64,000 bases of DNA from Euglena gracilis (lineage: Eukaryota > Euglenida > Euglenophyceae > Euglenales): contig CP154954.1 of NCBI GenBank assembly GCA_039621445.1, forward strand, positions 31,334,012 through 31,398,011, given 5' to 3'. Positions within the stretch are counted from its first letter, which is position 1, and each line of letters begins with the position of its first letter. The translations under genes and the position numbers were made by a program. The notes beneath the pieces are model-generated. The model was not told where the DNA came from. It ran no database searches and was given only the letters and a program-made list of their open reading frames with translations. Below, in pieces: positions 38,510 to 48,725 of this stretch.

Positions 38510-38940
38510 CCAGGGATGGATGGGAAGCCCTTCGGTATTGAGGTAGGTGGTAGGGGGGGGGTCCCCACCACCCCCCTGGGGGGATAAGGTGGTAGGGGGG
38601 GGCGGACCACCCCTCCTTAACAGGTGCCAAAAATAGCAGAAAATTTTCTTCCGGCGCACAGCGCCGGAAAATGAGCAAAACCCCCCCTTTTGCTGACTTT
38701 TGGACATATTGCCCACTTTTTGACGTGTTGGTGTTCCCCCCCCCCAAAAAAATGTTCAAAAAATTTCAAAAATGAGCATTTTTGGATTGATTTTCAAAGA
38801 AAAATCAGGGATTTTTGACCGATTTCAAACAGATTTCCGGCCCTTTGCCCGTCCATGAAATCGAAAAATTTTCGGCCCTCCCTCAGTTTCGAGTAGGAGG
38901 GGGGGGGGTCCGACCCTCAAGGCTTCCCATCCATCCCTGG
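38510..38940 (+). mobile_element. TIR element with 20-bp perfect ends (CCAGGGATGG)
   Basis: CCAGGGATGGATGGGAAGCC at 38510-38529 is matched exactly in inverse at the right end (38921-38940). The interior has GGTGGTAGG/CCACCACC blocks and TTCCGGCGCACAGCGCCGG followed by AAAATGAGC. It sits about 18 bases after the hAT-like element at 38176. Flanks are C runs, so a target duplication is ambiguous. Confidence 0.8.
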
Positions 38941-39229
38941 CCCCCCACCAGGCCTTTCCATTTTTCTGGGGGGTGCCGATTTCTACGCCAAACTTTTCCC
39001 TCAGCTCCCCTATGATTTTTTTTGTTCCCAAGGGGACCCTTCGTGCCAAGTTTGCCCCTCCCCCCCAGTTCTGCTGGGAATTTTTTTTCAACTTGGAAAA
39101 AATTGGCACTTTGAGCCTGAGGTGATTTTTTCCTCTTCAGTGGAAATGTGTTCTCAGTATGAGCTTTTCTGCAGTCATCCATAATTTTCTTGAAGGTTCC
39201 AATGTCATCCCACCCAACTCACCACAGCC
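38941..39229. other. No gene recognised
   Basis: Spacer without clear signals. Confidence 0.3.
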
Positions 39230-39495
39230 CCCATACCTCCTTCCTTTGCCCGCTAACCACCCATGAACAACGACCACCCCCCAGTTGGGGGATACAGTTT
39301 CGGGGGTACATACGACCACCCTGGCCGGGGTTGTAGGTGGCTTTGAAAACTGGGTTGTTTTTTTGTTTTTGTACTCAGCCGTCCGACCACCCCCTGGTCG
39401 GGGGTGGTGGGTTGGGTGGCGTGTATGACCCCCCCCCCCCGGTCAGGGGTCATAGGAACCCGGTCGGTGGGCAAAGGGGGGGGGTACATGAGCCC
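39230..39495. mobile_element. GACCACCCC palindromic segments, likely element remnant
   Basis: CGACCACCCCCCAGTTGGGG, TACGACCACCCTGGCCGGGG, CCGACCACCCCCTGGTCGGG and CCCCCGGTCAGGGGTCAT are short hairpins in a row. They resemble the ends of 6058-6314 and the words at 49800-49840. No clean ends. Confidence 0.4.
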
Positions 39496-39529
39496 TGGGT
39501 GTTCACATGTCAGTGTGCCATTTTGAAGA

Positions 39530-39998
39530 GTCGGACAAAGGGTGCTCCCGCATTTTTTAAAGTATTTTGCGCCTTCTGTTGTAGAGCGGCACCCGTTGGG
39601 TCCTTTTTACAGCGTTCCCGCCGAACGCTGACCACTCCCCTCTCTGCCGTCTGTAATGAGCCCAACATTCAGTTTTCTCAAACCCAGGGCTGTTATCTTC
39701 CCTCACAGTTTAGCCTCATATTCCTTTTTAACGATCATGTGGAAACTTGGCCTCCTTCAAAGTTGGTTCCTCACCTAGAGGCCAGATATATTTATGGCTG
39801 TTGATGCCCCAAGGCTGCATAATTCTTTTGAAGAATTGCAGACAAGGCTTGCTGTTGAAAACCTTCAATATGCCACAGAAGCAACAATATTGCATATCAA
39901 TTTATCATTTCAAAAAATTACCATATCAATGAAGGGTTGCATCAAATTCTCGAAATTTGATGTGCAACAGTTTTCTTTCAACAATCCACCCATTCCTT
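39530..39998 (+). other. Possible coding remnant, unknown
   Basis: Two overlapping frames have protein-like parts: SFLQRSRRTLTTPLSAV with FSLIFLFNDHVETWPP, and NSFEELQTRLAVENLQYAT ending at TAA 39998-40000. No recognised domain. A frameshift or an intron near 39800 would join them. Confidence 0.25.
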
Positions 39999-40010
39999 AA
40001 GGGTTCCCCG

Positions 40011-40303
40011 CAGGCTTCTTTTTAATTCACCTGCCCCCCCCCCCCCCCGGGGGGAGGGGGGGTGGGGGTGTGTTCCCGGCCGGTCACCCCCCCCCCGGGG
40101 GGGGGGGGGGGGGTCCCGCGCCGGAGGCGCTGGGTATACCTTTTCGGCGCGAAGTGCCGAAAATTTTTGAAAATTGCCTTTAACGGGCCCGATTTTGGGG
40201 GGGTCCCCGGACCCCCCCCCCTTGGGGGGGGTCCCGCCCCACCCTGGGTGGGTGGGGGGGACCCCCCCCCGCCCCCCCCCCGGGGGACTTAAAAAGAAGC
40301 CTG
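40011..40303 (+). mobile_element. TIR element (CAGGCTTCTTTTTAA), 293 bp
   Basis: Ends CAGGCTTCTTTTTAATTC and GACTTAAAAAGAAGCCTG are inverted. Flanks GTTCCCCG and GTTCACAG match at 6 of 8 bases. The interior has C/G-run blocks, CGCGCCGGAGGCGCTGG and TTCGGCGCGAAGTGCCG followed by AAAATTTTTG. Confidence 0.75.
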
Positions 40304-40615
40304 GTTCACAGTAGGCCAAATTTGGCGAGCGAAATCCCAATGACCTCCCTGGAGGGGGTCCGCTAGCAATTTTTACAGTGACCGGCGCGAAGTGCCGCAA
40401 TTTTTTGGAGGACTCCCAAAACCTGCCAAACAGGCCCATTTTTGGCCATTTTTGGGATTTTTGCAAAATCAGCCAAAAAAATGTATTAAAAACTTCATTT
40501 CTTTCCTGGAGAAAAAATTTTTCCTGGGGGGGGGTGGCTGGTCTAGCTCCTTTTTTCCAGTGTCTAGTGAAATGGCTAACCAGTGACCCTCCTGGGGACC
40601 TTAAGCAATAGCCTG
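40304..40615 (+). mobile_element. Relative of the 33245 element, right part
   Basis: GTCCAAATTTGGC-type start, CAGTGACCGGCGCGAAGTG, GGCCATTTTTGGGATTTTTG, TCCAGTGTCTAGTGAAATGG and the end CTTAAGCAATAGCCTG align in order with 33300-33650 and the 34295 end. The left end is lost next to the element at 40011. Confidence 0.6.
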
Positions 40616-40669
40616 GCAACAATGCATAGACCAAGAATGTGTTATTTTCAATGTATACAGATACAGGGG

Positions 40670-41052
40670 CATTTCGCATTTTTTCGCAGTTTTTGCGCAT
40701 TTTTTCAAATTTTCCAAAATGCGCATTTTTTTCGCATTTTTTGCGCATTCTTTCATTTTTTTTCAGCGCATTTTTTTGCTTTTTGGCACATTTTTTCGTG
40801 ATTTTCCAAAATTTTCGCATTTTTTGACCATTTTTGCAATTTTTTTTGCAAAAATTTGAAATTTTCGACTTTTTTTAAAACTTACATTTTCCTCATTATT
40901 CTACATAATTTCTTCAAATTTGGTGCCATTTTTGCATGGTTTTGGGTAATTTTTGCATTTTCGTGATTTTTGCGCATTTTTTTTGCGCATTTTTTTGCGC
41001 ATTTTTGCGCATTTTTTCCGAGGCCGGGCGAGCGCATTCCCCCCCCCCCCTG
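40670..41052. repeat. GCGCATTTTTT repeat region ending in C run and CTGCAG
   Basis: GCGCATTTTTT words dominate, followed by CCGAGGCCGGGCGAGCGCATT, a C run and CTGCAG. It is the longer relative of 29525-29605. Confidence 0.75.
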
Positions 41053-41189
41053 CAGATATGTGCACAGATATTCATGCATAATATGAAATTCCAGGTGACA
41101 AAAGTTGTGATCCGAACAGGGACCAGGACGTTTGTTAGATTGGGGGGGAGCAGGTGTGGACGTGCGTACCTATTGCACACATACCTCCC

Positions 41190-41490
41190 TCCCTCCCATT
41201 GGAAACTGTCATGCCTGAGAACCTGTCAGGGTCCTGCTCGTGAAACTGTCAGGGTCCCCGTCACCGGCCAACCTGTCAGTTTAGGAAGTTGTCAGGGTCC
41301 CTGGTGCTGACCAACCTGTCAGGGTCTTTTTTTTTTCCATTGATTTTCCCTTAAAATGCCCTCCCCAGGAAACTGTCAAGGCCCCCCTCCTTGGAAACTG
41401 TCAGGGTCTTGGGTGCTGGCCAACCTGTCATGATAGGAAGCTGTCAGGGTCCTCAGCACTGGCCGACCTGTCAGGTGACAGTTTCCCAGG
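41190..41490. repeat. Degenerate tandem repeat of AACTGTCAGGGTCC
   Basis: About ten imperfect units of 25-35 bp containing ACCTGTCAGGGTC or AACTGTCAGGGTC. Confidence 0.8.
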
Positions 41491-41959
41491 CAGAGGGGAC
41501 ACATGTACATTGATGAAATTTGACAATCCAATTTGACAATCACCCAGATGAATTGTCAAAAGTGAAATTTCCATTCCAGGTGGCGTGGCAGCATCCGCTT
41601 CCTGTATTCAAACTCATATTGCTTTGTATACCCTCTTGCTGCCTAAAATTCTGTTTTCTCTGGGCATCCCACAAAATTGATTTCTTTCGCCGAGTTCACA
41701 CCCCACTTTGATGACCTTTGGACAAATGAACATTGTGGACCCCCCAAATGATCCCCCCTGAAAGACTGCCACAATGGGACGTGGTTCAGTAAGCAAACTG
41801 TGGGGCGGTGTTGCAGTTCCAATCCACATGACCCATGAAAAGTTCAAAAGGGCATTGCCAAGGGTGGATGCCCCTCCATTTTGAAAGAAAGGTCAAGAGG
41901 GACTTCCCTTACATGTGGCCATTAAGGTAGGCACCATGTTCTGAGACAGGGGCAAGGGC
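41491..41959. other. No gene recognised
   Basis: Mixed-composition spacer without a convincing frame or element end. Confidence 0.35.
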
Positions 41960-42275
41960 AGGGGATGTCAAGGCGGCCAATAAGGGACGGGAAGGTTGGT
42001 TTTTATTTTCAAAGTCCACCCCAAAGGGATCTTCAGGCCCCAGGGACGGCCAACGGCCGATCCAGGGATCGAACGGGGTCAAAAATTAAGAAGTCGAAAA
42101 GTGCAGTTTTATATTTTGGGTGGATGGACGATGTGTGAAGATGCAAGGAATAGCCTTTTCCCCCGAAATCGACACATTTTTTTTGCCAAAATATGATTAT
42201 TTTCCAAACCATTTTGTTTTTTTCATTGAATGTGTTGAGACAGGATTTTTTTTTTTTTTTTTAAGGAGCGCCATG
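41960..42275 (+). mobile_element. Decayed CAGGGCGGTCC-family element
   Basis: The left end GTCAAGGCGGCCAATAAGGGAC, the interior GATCGAACGGGGTCAAAAATT and TTGGGTGGATGGACGATG, and the right end TTTTTAAGGAGCGCCATG align with 38176-38491 at lower identity. Confidence 0.6.
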
Positions 42276-45138
42276 GGGAATTTACAGAAATCCCAAAACC
42301 CTGAGGGTGGGGGTGGGGGGGGTTTACAGCCCTCACAGGAGGTGAAATTTGAGAGCTGCTAGTGAGAAATAATTGAAAATTGTCGCCCTAAATTTTTGGT
42401 TTTCCCAAGCATTCAGTTATCACTGTCAACCATTGCCCCCCCCCCCACATTCTCTTACACACCCTTGCACACCCTCAAATTGTCCTGTGTTCTTTTCCAT
42501 TGTGCCTGATCCATTCTAACAGAAGTTTGGACCGCCATTCATCTGTACAGCACCGTTCCACCCACCCCCATCACCCCCTTGGCAAGCCTTCTGTGGCTGC
42601 TTTGAGACCAGCACCTCCACCCAGACAAGTCAGAACCCCCCCCTTAGATCTGCTGTCAAGCACCTGTCCAGGAGGCATCCCCTGCTGGGGGTGTCCTTGG
42701 ATTTCTGCCTGGTCAGGGGAAAGGGGGGGCAGCTTTGCTTCATCAAACGGACAGTTTGCATTGCATCCCTGGGGGTGGCACATTGCCGAAGTGCCTGAGC
42801 ATTTCTGGCAAGCCCCATGTTCCAACTTGGGGGGGGTGATCAAATACCAGAAATGATTGTGATTTTTGAAGGCCTAATGGCACTCTCTTTCACCCTGGCA
42901 GGGATTGAAAATTCCAATACCTTCACACGGGTGTAGACTGTCCACTGGGATCCCAGTGAACGTTCAACAGAGTTTGGATTCCCAGGGGAAGATTATGGGT
43001 CCATCTGGCTGCCAAGGCTTGTGCCATTGCGCAATGGCGGTGCTGTCAGGGACATTGGCAGGCACGCTTTTGGCTGAACTGGAAATATTGGAGTGTGCTG
43101 CCTGTGCTCCTGTAGTGTAGTCCCAGCAGGGGCAGGAGGGCAGTTGGCAGATATTTCTCTTTTTTCTAACATCATTTGTTCATTTCTTGTGGCGGCTATA
43201 TACATATTCAGGCAAAGTAATATCGAATTGTCACTTGAGCTTAAGGAAATTTTGGGCCTCAACACTTCATTTCTTTAGAAAAAAGTATAAATTCAACAAA
43301 AAAAAAACTCTAAAAAACAAGCTAGTTGGGGTCAACCAGCGGCCGTAGTGGTTGATCCAGAACTTGGTTTTTGGGGGGGAAATGTCTGATGCCACAATGC
43401 CCATTTATCGGCCCATAATTCAAAAATCTTCTTCCTCAGGCGGAAAACTGCTCAAAGTGCAACAATTCTTGAAGTCAAAATCACACGTTTGCATGGATCG
43501 GGATGTCAATTCTTCCGCAATGACTCCAGGGTCAATTCAGGGGCCGGAAGTGTTTTGGTTCTGGCTGCCCTCTGCCCCTGGCCGTTCTCGCTTTTGGGCA
43601 GTCGTCCCCTGTCTATTTCATACCGCTCTGTAGCTCCCACTTGTCCCCCAGCCGGTGCACATCCTGGGAAGTCAACAGTCAAGTTCAGGTCGGTCAGGTT
43701 CTAGGGGGGAGACCGGGGGGGGGGTCCAAAAGTCAACCAGATCCGGATTACTCACCTCCTGGGGTTTTGGCCTCACGCTCGAATCTGCAGTAACCATCAT
43801 ATGCTTGTTCTGGACCTTGGCATCAACTTTGTTTGTTTTTTTTTTGCTATTTCCGCAAATTTCCGAAAATTATTCTGCAAAATGTCGCAATTTCGCAACA
43901 GTGATTGTTTAAAGTCTCCATCCATATCCTTCCTGATCTGTGTACATTTGCTTAAAAAATTCTGATCAAAAATGCTACATTCCACATCATGGATGCATTT
44001 CTCTGATGTAAAGAAGTCAATAAATCCACCATTGGGCACCATTGGGCATTGCATGCATTGTTTGGCACCGGTTGCCTCTTGTTGACTTAACCCCCAATTA
44101 GAAGCCCCCCGGATTTCACTCTGCGGAAAACCCGAGTGGGGTGCGCCACGGGTCAGGTTTTTGCCGGCCAAAGGCCAGGCCGGAAAATTTTTTTCCAGCA
44201 TTTTCGGTCGACGTTGGCTGGGTTTTGGGTGGCTGGGTGGGTGGGTGGTGTTGACCCCCCCCCCGGAGTTGTGGGTGGGTGGTTTTTTTTTTGGTGGTTT
44301 TGGTTTTCAAAAAGTGGGTGGGTGGGTTTGGGTCCCATCCAAGGGGGGGTCACCAAGTGTCTCTATGGTCCCAACCACTCCTCCTGACCCTTGGTCTGGA
44401 CAGAGTCCTTGACATAGCAAAACGTGGTTTGCCCAGTTGTTGTGCCCTTGCCTGGTTTCCATGGGAATGTGCATGGTTGCTGGAACCCAATGTGCATTGC
44501 CTTGGCAATGATGCAGGAAGTTCCCATTTGGGTGGTTTGGTTTGATTTGACGAACCAGCAGGTTGCAAGGTTAGGGTCAGTGTTTGCCCCCAATGGGATT
44601 GGGGCACTGGCTGGTGTCTTTCAACCCTGCAGCACGGTTGCCTCACACTCCTCCAGGCTTGCGTTGTAGAAAGGAATGGTTGCTGATTCTCTTTTACCCA
44701 CTGAAAAAAAATGGGCATTCCATCCTCTGGTAATGAGCAGACATGTTTTTGCCATGGGATGAAGTCTTTTGTAATCCAATGCCACTGCACTTATTTTTCC
44801 CCCTTTTGTGATCCGCAAAAAAAATTATCTGTGACTCGGTAAACGTTTGTCATGTGCTCCGGAGCGGTTTCATTTGCAGCCCAGCCCTCAGGAACAATTT
44901 GCTGATTTTGCCCTTTTGAAACAGACTCAAAAATTGCTCAAGAAGGTAAAGAAACTGGGCTCCAATTGTGGATTTCAGTTCTTTTTGGCATTTGCAAATA
45001 GTGTTCAACAACAAGTCTATTCTTTTTTTTGCAGCGGTTCACCAAACTTTGTCGGCATCGTTGGCAAATGGAACTCGTGAGGGAACAAGCGGAAGAGGAA
45101 CTCCTGAGGGGGAAACTGCCGCAAATGGTGGAAGGGGC
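42276..45138. other. Long low-signal stretch; one repeat, no firm gene
   Basis: 42500-42856 and 43350-43700 contain open frames with Pro/Ser/His-rich composition and no recognised family. 44185-44340 repeats the CCAGCATTTTCGG plus GGGTGGGT unit of 32191-32315. 45040-45130 (RFTKLCRHRWQMELVREQAEEELL) is a short protein-like frame after TTTTTTGCAG. I can support no complete gene. Confidence 0.4.
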
Positions 45139-45245
45139 AATACACACACACACACACATACACACATATATGTACATGCATATGGATTGTATGTATGCAT
45201 GTATATGTATGTATGTACACACACATATATATATTATGTGTGTTT
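45139..45245. repeat. CA/TATG microsatellite
   Basis: An (AC)n run from 45141 passes into ACATATATGTACATGCAT and TATGTATG repeats. Translations across it have no meaning. Confidence 0.95.
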
Positions 45246-46250
45246 TTGGCAAGTGTACCCTTTGATACCCCCTTTGACCTGGAGGGGATTTTTGGGTTAT
45301 TGAAAGAACAGGGTTGGGGTCAGCCTTGGGCTCTTAGACCTAATTTATAGATTAGTGTTAGGCCTGCGCATGAGTCTAAACTTAGGCCCAACCCTCATCC
45401 TATTCCTTCAAAAACCCAAAAATCTGCTCTGGGGGGTACCAAAGGGACCCTGGCTTGAGACTGGACAGCTGGGAAAGGTTGGTTGTTCTTCTTCTTAGGT
45501 CTCAAAGTGGGCCTAGCCTCCGAACGGCCCCATCCGTCACTTGCGACGCTATTCCGCCACTATAAGGGTGACAGGGGGTGTCATATGCCTGGCTGGGCCG
45601 GCCAGGGCTTGTCTGCGTGACGTCGCTCCGCACAACAAAACACGGGGAACCGGTGGGTAGTGTCTGGCTCAGACACCGTCCCTCCCTGCCCTACCCCGGG
45701 GCCCATATGTGCAAATGCCAAACCAACCCCGGTGGGAGTCGCTTCCACACCAGCGGAACGCTGTCCTCGCTGCCCCCTGCAGTCCACTCTGTATGATATT
45801 CGCTTCTGCTGGGGCATTTGATGACATCAAAGCAGTAGGTGAAAGGCTCGTGCACATAAGGTAATAACAGGCCACCAACCGGCATTTGTCGCTTGATCTG
45901 CCCACACTTTCACAACCAATGCCCCCATCACATCACATCACCTGTGCTCCAGCTGGACTATATACCTCTCTTCCTGATCTGGTGCTTTCCTGATTCCTCA
46001 TTTCATTTGTTGGCTTATTTGTTTAGTTGGCACCCCTCTCCGTCCGGAGGAGGGTTTATTTGTCGAAAATGTCCAAGTGTGTGAGAATCTGGGAATGAAC
46101 CTCAAAAATGACTCCCGAAAGCGAGTCCCTGTCTTGAAGGCGGATTGTGGGTGTTCAATTGACTCTTTTGCCCCCAATCTTTTGTGCTAGCATTGGCCAT
46201 TGGCCATTGCTGAAGCTGAAAGGGGCCAAACCCCCTTTCCCCCTCCCCCT
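45246..46250. other. No gene recognised
   Basis: Mixed sequence. 45500-45900 is fairly GC-rich with dispersed short frames (SLPYPGAHMCKC). I see no RNA gene or domain. Confidence 0.35.
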
Positions 46251-47080
46251 GGGGGTCAGCAAACTTGTATGGTCCGGGGGCAGGCTTTTTTTAAGGGAAG
46301 TCGCACCCCCCCCCCTGGGGGCAGGGGGTTGGGCATTTTCGACCCCGGGGGGGGGGGTGGGTGGGTGGGACCGCCCAAACCAACCCCGGACAGGGCACGG
46401 AGCGCAGGTACCAGTATGTAAGGAACTACTGGTACCCAGCAGCACACTACCCACCCGCCACCCGCCCTAAGGCCGAGACTTGGTGACCCGGGTTTACCTA
46501 AGCCGCGGGACCGTGAGGCCACATTGGAATTTTTCAAGTCATGGCGTTGAGCCTGCGCCATGCATCCCCCACACAGAAAAGTGGGAAGAGGGCAGGAGGC
46601 AAGGGCGGCACTGGGGCGCAAGGGTGTAGACCCACCCACGGGAACCACACCAACCACACAAGGTGAGTGTATGTCCCTACAGCGCTGGAATTACACCAGA
46701 GTTACTCACCCGGCCAGGGGGAGCAACAAAAGAGGACTGGTGTAAGGGGTCCCTGGCCACTCACCACGCAAACTGGGCCAGAAGCGAAGTTAGCCCCGGC
46801 CATAAACAGACAAGAAGCCTTAGTGCAGCTAAGGGGGGTGGGCGGGTTTTGGGGTGGGTAGTGCAAGAGCACCCCCCCCCCCTCCTCCGGCGCCAAAGCG
46901 CCCGGGCTCGCCGGGGCCCGAAAATGGCCATTTTTAAAAGAAATTTGCCTTGGCCGGGAGGCACCGGGGCCCGAAACTGACCCCCCCCCCAAGGGGTGTG
47001 CCTGCTATGGGCAGGCATCCCATAGCACAAGGCACCCCTTCCCCCCTGGGGTTGGTCAAGAGAAGCGTGGTCTGGGGAGG
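46251..47080. mobile_element. C/G-run element remnants
   Basis: 46290-46385 has paired C and G runs. 46790-47075 resembles the Mutator-like family: AGAAGCCTTAGTGCAGCTAAG left, CTCCGGCGCCAAAGCGCCCGGG inside, AAAATGGCCATTTTTAAAAG, TGCCTGCTATGGGCAGGCA, and GGTTGGTCAAGAGAAGCGTGG right. The ends are too decayed for a target duplication. Confidence 0.5.
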
Positions 47081-47711
47081 GGGCCAGCCCACGGGTCGCA
47101 GCCGGCCATGCGCAGCCGGGCTGTGGTCCGGCCACGCACCCGGCCCCTGCCCCAGTATTCCTATTTCACTGCAGTGTCCGGTTGGGCAGGTGACGCCTTG
47201 GTTGTTGTTTTCCGGCAATGCCAAGGCACGGCCCTTCTGGGGCGAAGGACGTTCATCTTTGATCTCCGTAACGTCACTGGTACGCCACGATACGTCACGA
47301 TCAGGGAATTTCTTAAGCCGGAGGGTGCCCTACCCCCCCCCCCCCCCCCCCGGGGGGTCCATCCAGCCAGCAGCTCAAATCCAGCCAGCAGCCCAAATTC
47401 GGGCTGGGAGCCCCCACCCCCCCCCAGGGGTCGAGTGAAATAAAGTCGGGTCCAGCCCGGCCGGAGGCCGGGCCAGCCGGCCGCAGGCTGGACAGCCAAC
47501 TGGGCTGCCCAGCTCACCTATCCATGCATTTTTCCCCCCTCATCACAGCTTCCTCCATCACAGCCCCCAGCCTTGATCTAGCTCCATCCATCAAAATGTC
47601 TAAAATGGCAAAAATGTTTTAGAAAATTTTGTTTTTCATCGACCCAGCCCAGCCCAGCCTCCTCCAGCCCCCGACCCCCCCCCCCCGGGAGGGTCCAGCC
47701 AGCTGCTCATT
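47081..47711. other. Spacer with CCAGCC-rich repeats
   Basis: CCAGCCAGCAGCTC, GGCCGGAGGCCGGGCCAGCC and similar words recur here and again at 48020-48060, 48180-48215 and 49385-49420. 47150-47330 has an open frame (TAVSGWAGDALVVVFRQC) of unknown nature. Confidence 0.4.
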
Positions 47712-48011
47712 CAGGGGTTTTTTTAGTCGTGGACCCCCGGGGGGGGGGGGGGGGGTGGGGGGGGTGGGCCCGGCCGGGCCCCCCCCCCCCCCGGGGAGTC
47801 CCCTCGGAGGGGGGTGGGATATACTTTTTGGCGCTGAAGGCGCCGAAAATTTTGGAAAAGTGCTATTTTCAGCAATTTTCGCAATTTTTCGGCCATTTTT
47901 TGTGGGTCCCAGGACCCCCCCCCCCGGGGGGGCCCCTGGGGGGACCCCCAGGAGGGGGGTGGGCGGGTGGGGGGGGACCCCCCTCCCCCCCCGGTCTTAA
48001 AAAAACCCCTG
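47712..48011 (+). mobile_element. hAT-like element (CAGGGGTTTTTTTAG), 300 bp
   Basis: TGCTCATT at 47704-47711 and 48012-48019 is a clean 8-bp TSD. Ends CAGGGGTTTTTTTAGTCGTG and CTTAAAAAAACCCCTG. The interior has TTTGGCGCTGAAGGCGCCG followed by AAAATTTTGG. Confidence 0.9.
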
Positions 48012-48409
48012 TGCTCATTTCCAGCCAGCAGCCTTTTTGCCAGCCGGAGGCTGGACCCCCCTCCCCTGGGGGTCCTTAAGAATTCCCTGGTCACGATACG
48101 AGGTCCGTCCAGCCGATGCCTTTTCCGGTGCGGACCTCCCAGCCAGGTGGCGACCAAAGGGATCCACTGGAAAAAAAATGCCGGGGCCAGCCTGGTGTGG
48201 CCGGGCTGGATACCAGCATTTTCGGCGCAAAATGCCAAAGAACAATTGAAATAGGGGTCATTTTTCTATCAGCTTTGCGCAGACTTCCAAGAAAAAAGTT
48301 TGTTTGTTGATTTTTTTTGCCTGGTGATTCATTGTTCATTTGAGGTTTTTGAGATCCGTATTAATGGTCTCCACCCCACGTTTTTTGCACCCCACAGGGT
48401 ATTAGGTGA

Positions 48410-48725
48410 GCAGTGGTTTTGTGAAGTGGGGAGGGGGGTCCAGACCACCCCCACCCCCCCTTCGGACTGAGGGGGGGGGGTGGGTCCGGAACCTCCCCAA
48501 AAAATTCCAGCGCTTCCCGCGGGAAAAGATGAAAAATTGGTGCATATTTTGACCAATCTTTTCAAAAAAAGTTTGTGAAACCACGATCTTTGGACATTTT
48601 TCAAGGCCCAAAAGCTTTTTCTGGCGCTTTGGGGATATGCATTTTTTTCACAAGAGGGGCGGGTCCAACCCACCCCCCCGTGGGGGGGCAAGGGGGGTCC
48701 ATACCCCCCCCCCTCCCCACTCATT
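48410..48725. mobile_element. C/G-run element remnant
   Basis: GTCCAGACCACCCCCACC with TTCGGACTGAGGGGG, the stem TTCCAGCGCTTCCCGCGGG, and TCCAACCCACCC with GTGGGGGGGCAAGG form the usual block order. No bounded ends. Confidence 0.45.

Noticed and set aside
40304-40615. Complete TIR element with CAACAAT target duplication
   Set aside because: CAACAAT is found on both sides (about 39979 and 40617), but the left terminal repeat is not recognisable, so only the right part is annotated.
45017-45226. Cys/His/Tyr-rich frames
   Set aside because: Translations of a CA/TATG microsatellite.
46380-46500. Possible tRNA, 5S rRNA or tRNA-derived SINE
   Set aside because: Some box-like words are present, but I could not fold a cloverleaf or find paired internal promoter boxes at correct spacing.
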